A DNA stretch of 64,000 nucleotides from Cunninghamia lanceolata. Its lineage: Eukaryota; Streptophyta; Pinopsida; Cupressales; Cupressaceae. The notes beneath the pieces were generated by a model that worked only from the letters and a program-made list of their open reading frames with translations, did not search any database and had not been told where the DNA came from. The stretch spans positions 5,146,001-5,210,000 of the forward strand of contig BSBN01001687.1 of the NCBI GenBank assembly GCA_027924645.1, read 5' to 3'. A program made the position numbers and the translations under genes. This document shows positions 63,096-64,000 of this stretch, in pieces (positions within the stretch are counted from its first letter, which is position 1; the number at the start of each line of letters is the position of its first letter).

Positions 63096-63982
63096 GTAAA
63101 TGAGAAATTTGGATAAAATATGAAGATAAAACAAATTAAATGCAATTACCTTTTTACCCAAACCTTTCGAATACCTCAAATGATGAATGCATGATTGATT
63201 GGTCGATTCGATTGGATGTTGATTTGCTCACTTCTGCAGCATGACTATTGGATGAAAAAGGATAGAAGAAGATAGATAGAAAATAGATTGAGGATTGGAA
63301 GAAGATTTCGGCAGAGTAAGGATATCGAACTGAATGCATGCTCTCAAATGGCTTTGTGAGAAGCCATATTTATAGGCAAGGTTGACTAAGGTTTGTGGAG
63401 GGAAGAAGATTTGATAAGATTCGATAAGGATTTGATTTGATTTGATTTTTCCTTTATTACACAAAAGAGGAAATATAACAAGATGAGATAAGATTTAGAA
63501 AGATAGAAAGCGATTTGATTTTTTGCTTTAAAGGAAATAAATCCTAAAAAGATGAGAGGAATAAATCAATAAATTATCCAATTAAATAAATTAATTAGAT
63601 ATGCATGAGTTATATTTTTAGAAAGAAAGCAAGATGATTTAGTTAATTAAATAAATATTTGATTTATTTAATTAATTTGAATTATGATGGTAGATGATGT
63701 GGATAATTAAATAAATAAAATTTATTTAAATATAAGAGAAATAGATAAGTGACTAATTAAATAATTAAAAATAATTATTTAACTAGAGAGGATTAATGGT
63801 CATGAATAATTAAATAAATAATTAAAATTTATTTAATTATAGAAGATAGGGTGATGGGATTGAAAGGGGATAAAATAAATTAGTCAAATAAATAAAATTT
63901 ATTTAACTAATTAGGTGATGACCTCGGAACCTAGGGCAAAACATGCTAATGACAAGGTGTTGGACATTTTTAGGTGTCTACA
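63040..63982 (+). repeat. LTR-like sequence, same family as left end
   Basis: It is plus-oriented and ends GGTGTCTACA at 63,982, followed by TTTTGCCCCTCTTTGAGA. A TATTTATAGG promoter-like word lies near 63,370, and five AT-rich palindromes follow (63,570-63,912). It is the counterpart of 4,577-5,540 in opposite orientation. The 5' limit is approximate, and the element would continue to the right of the window. Confidence 0.55.
63051..63093. repeat. (TA)n microsatellite
   Basis: About 42 bases of TA repeat at or near the start of the right-hand LTR. Confidence 0.95.
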
Positions 63983-64000
63983 TTTTGCCCCTCTTTGAGA

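Overview
This 64 kb window looks like gene-poor intergenic DNA of a seed plant, most likely a gymnosperm (conifer-type) nuclear genome. That guess is inference. It rests on AT-rich sequence made almost wholly of old nested LTR retrotransposons, long terminal repeats (LTRs) whose two copies differ at roughly 5-10% of sites by eye, a Tat-type Ty3/gypsy element with 3.2 kb LTRs, and no convincing host gene, tRNA, rRNA or CRISPR array. All coding sequence recognised is transposon-derived and carries stop codons.

Layout. (1) 1-5,540, minus strand: an LTR-type sequence (about 4,577-5,540), a leader with a TATA box, then a plant mobile domain (PMD) pseudogene with a 75 nt first exon, a phase-0 intron and a degenerate second exon. 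(2) 5,566-18,178: a three-level nest. A 5'-truncated LINE (zinc finger plus RNase H) is split by a minus-strand LTR element (6,612-16,079, target duplication TAAGT) that has no recognisable pol. That element is split by a chromovirus (7,910-14,273, duplication CAAAT) with gag, protease, RT, RNase H, integrase and chromodomain in one frame. (3) 18,179-34,060: unassigned repetitive DNA split by a 13.2 kb Tat-type gypsy element (20,500-33,717, duplication CAACC) with gag, protease, archaeal-type RNase H, RT, RNase H and integrase in one frame. (4) 34,061-40,840: non-coding DNA, a Ty1/copia RT relic, and ends of a possible second Tat-like element. (5) 40,850-58,107: the most interesting block. Element A (minus) and element B (plus, 49,791-57,234, duplication GTACA) are diverged relatives with Sirevirus-like ends. 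Each carries a coiled-coil/multi-zinc-knuckle gag-like ORF and a second ORF of about 1,000-1,100 codons that I do not recognise, with no pol between them. Element C (46,337-49,731), a small pol-less element, and element B both inserted into the LTR of A, 59 bases apart. (6) 58,108-64,000: a repeat matching 40,094-40,840, AT-rich DNA, a repeat related to the flanks of the Tat element, and a second LTR of the left-end family in opposite orientation.

How the parts work together. The chromovirus and the Tat element each encode a full set of proteins but are dead. Both integrases have lysine at the third DDE position, 36 residues after the second aspartate, and both frames carry about 24 or more stops yet no frameshift that I could find. 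Element C shares its LTR-terminal hairpin with the chromovirus, which suggests it borrowed chromovirus enzymes. Elements A and B must have relied on an autonomous partner, probably a Sirevirus. The conserved unknown ORF of A and B is the best candidate for an undescribed component.
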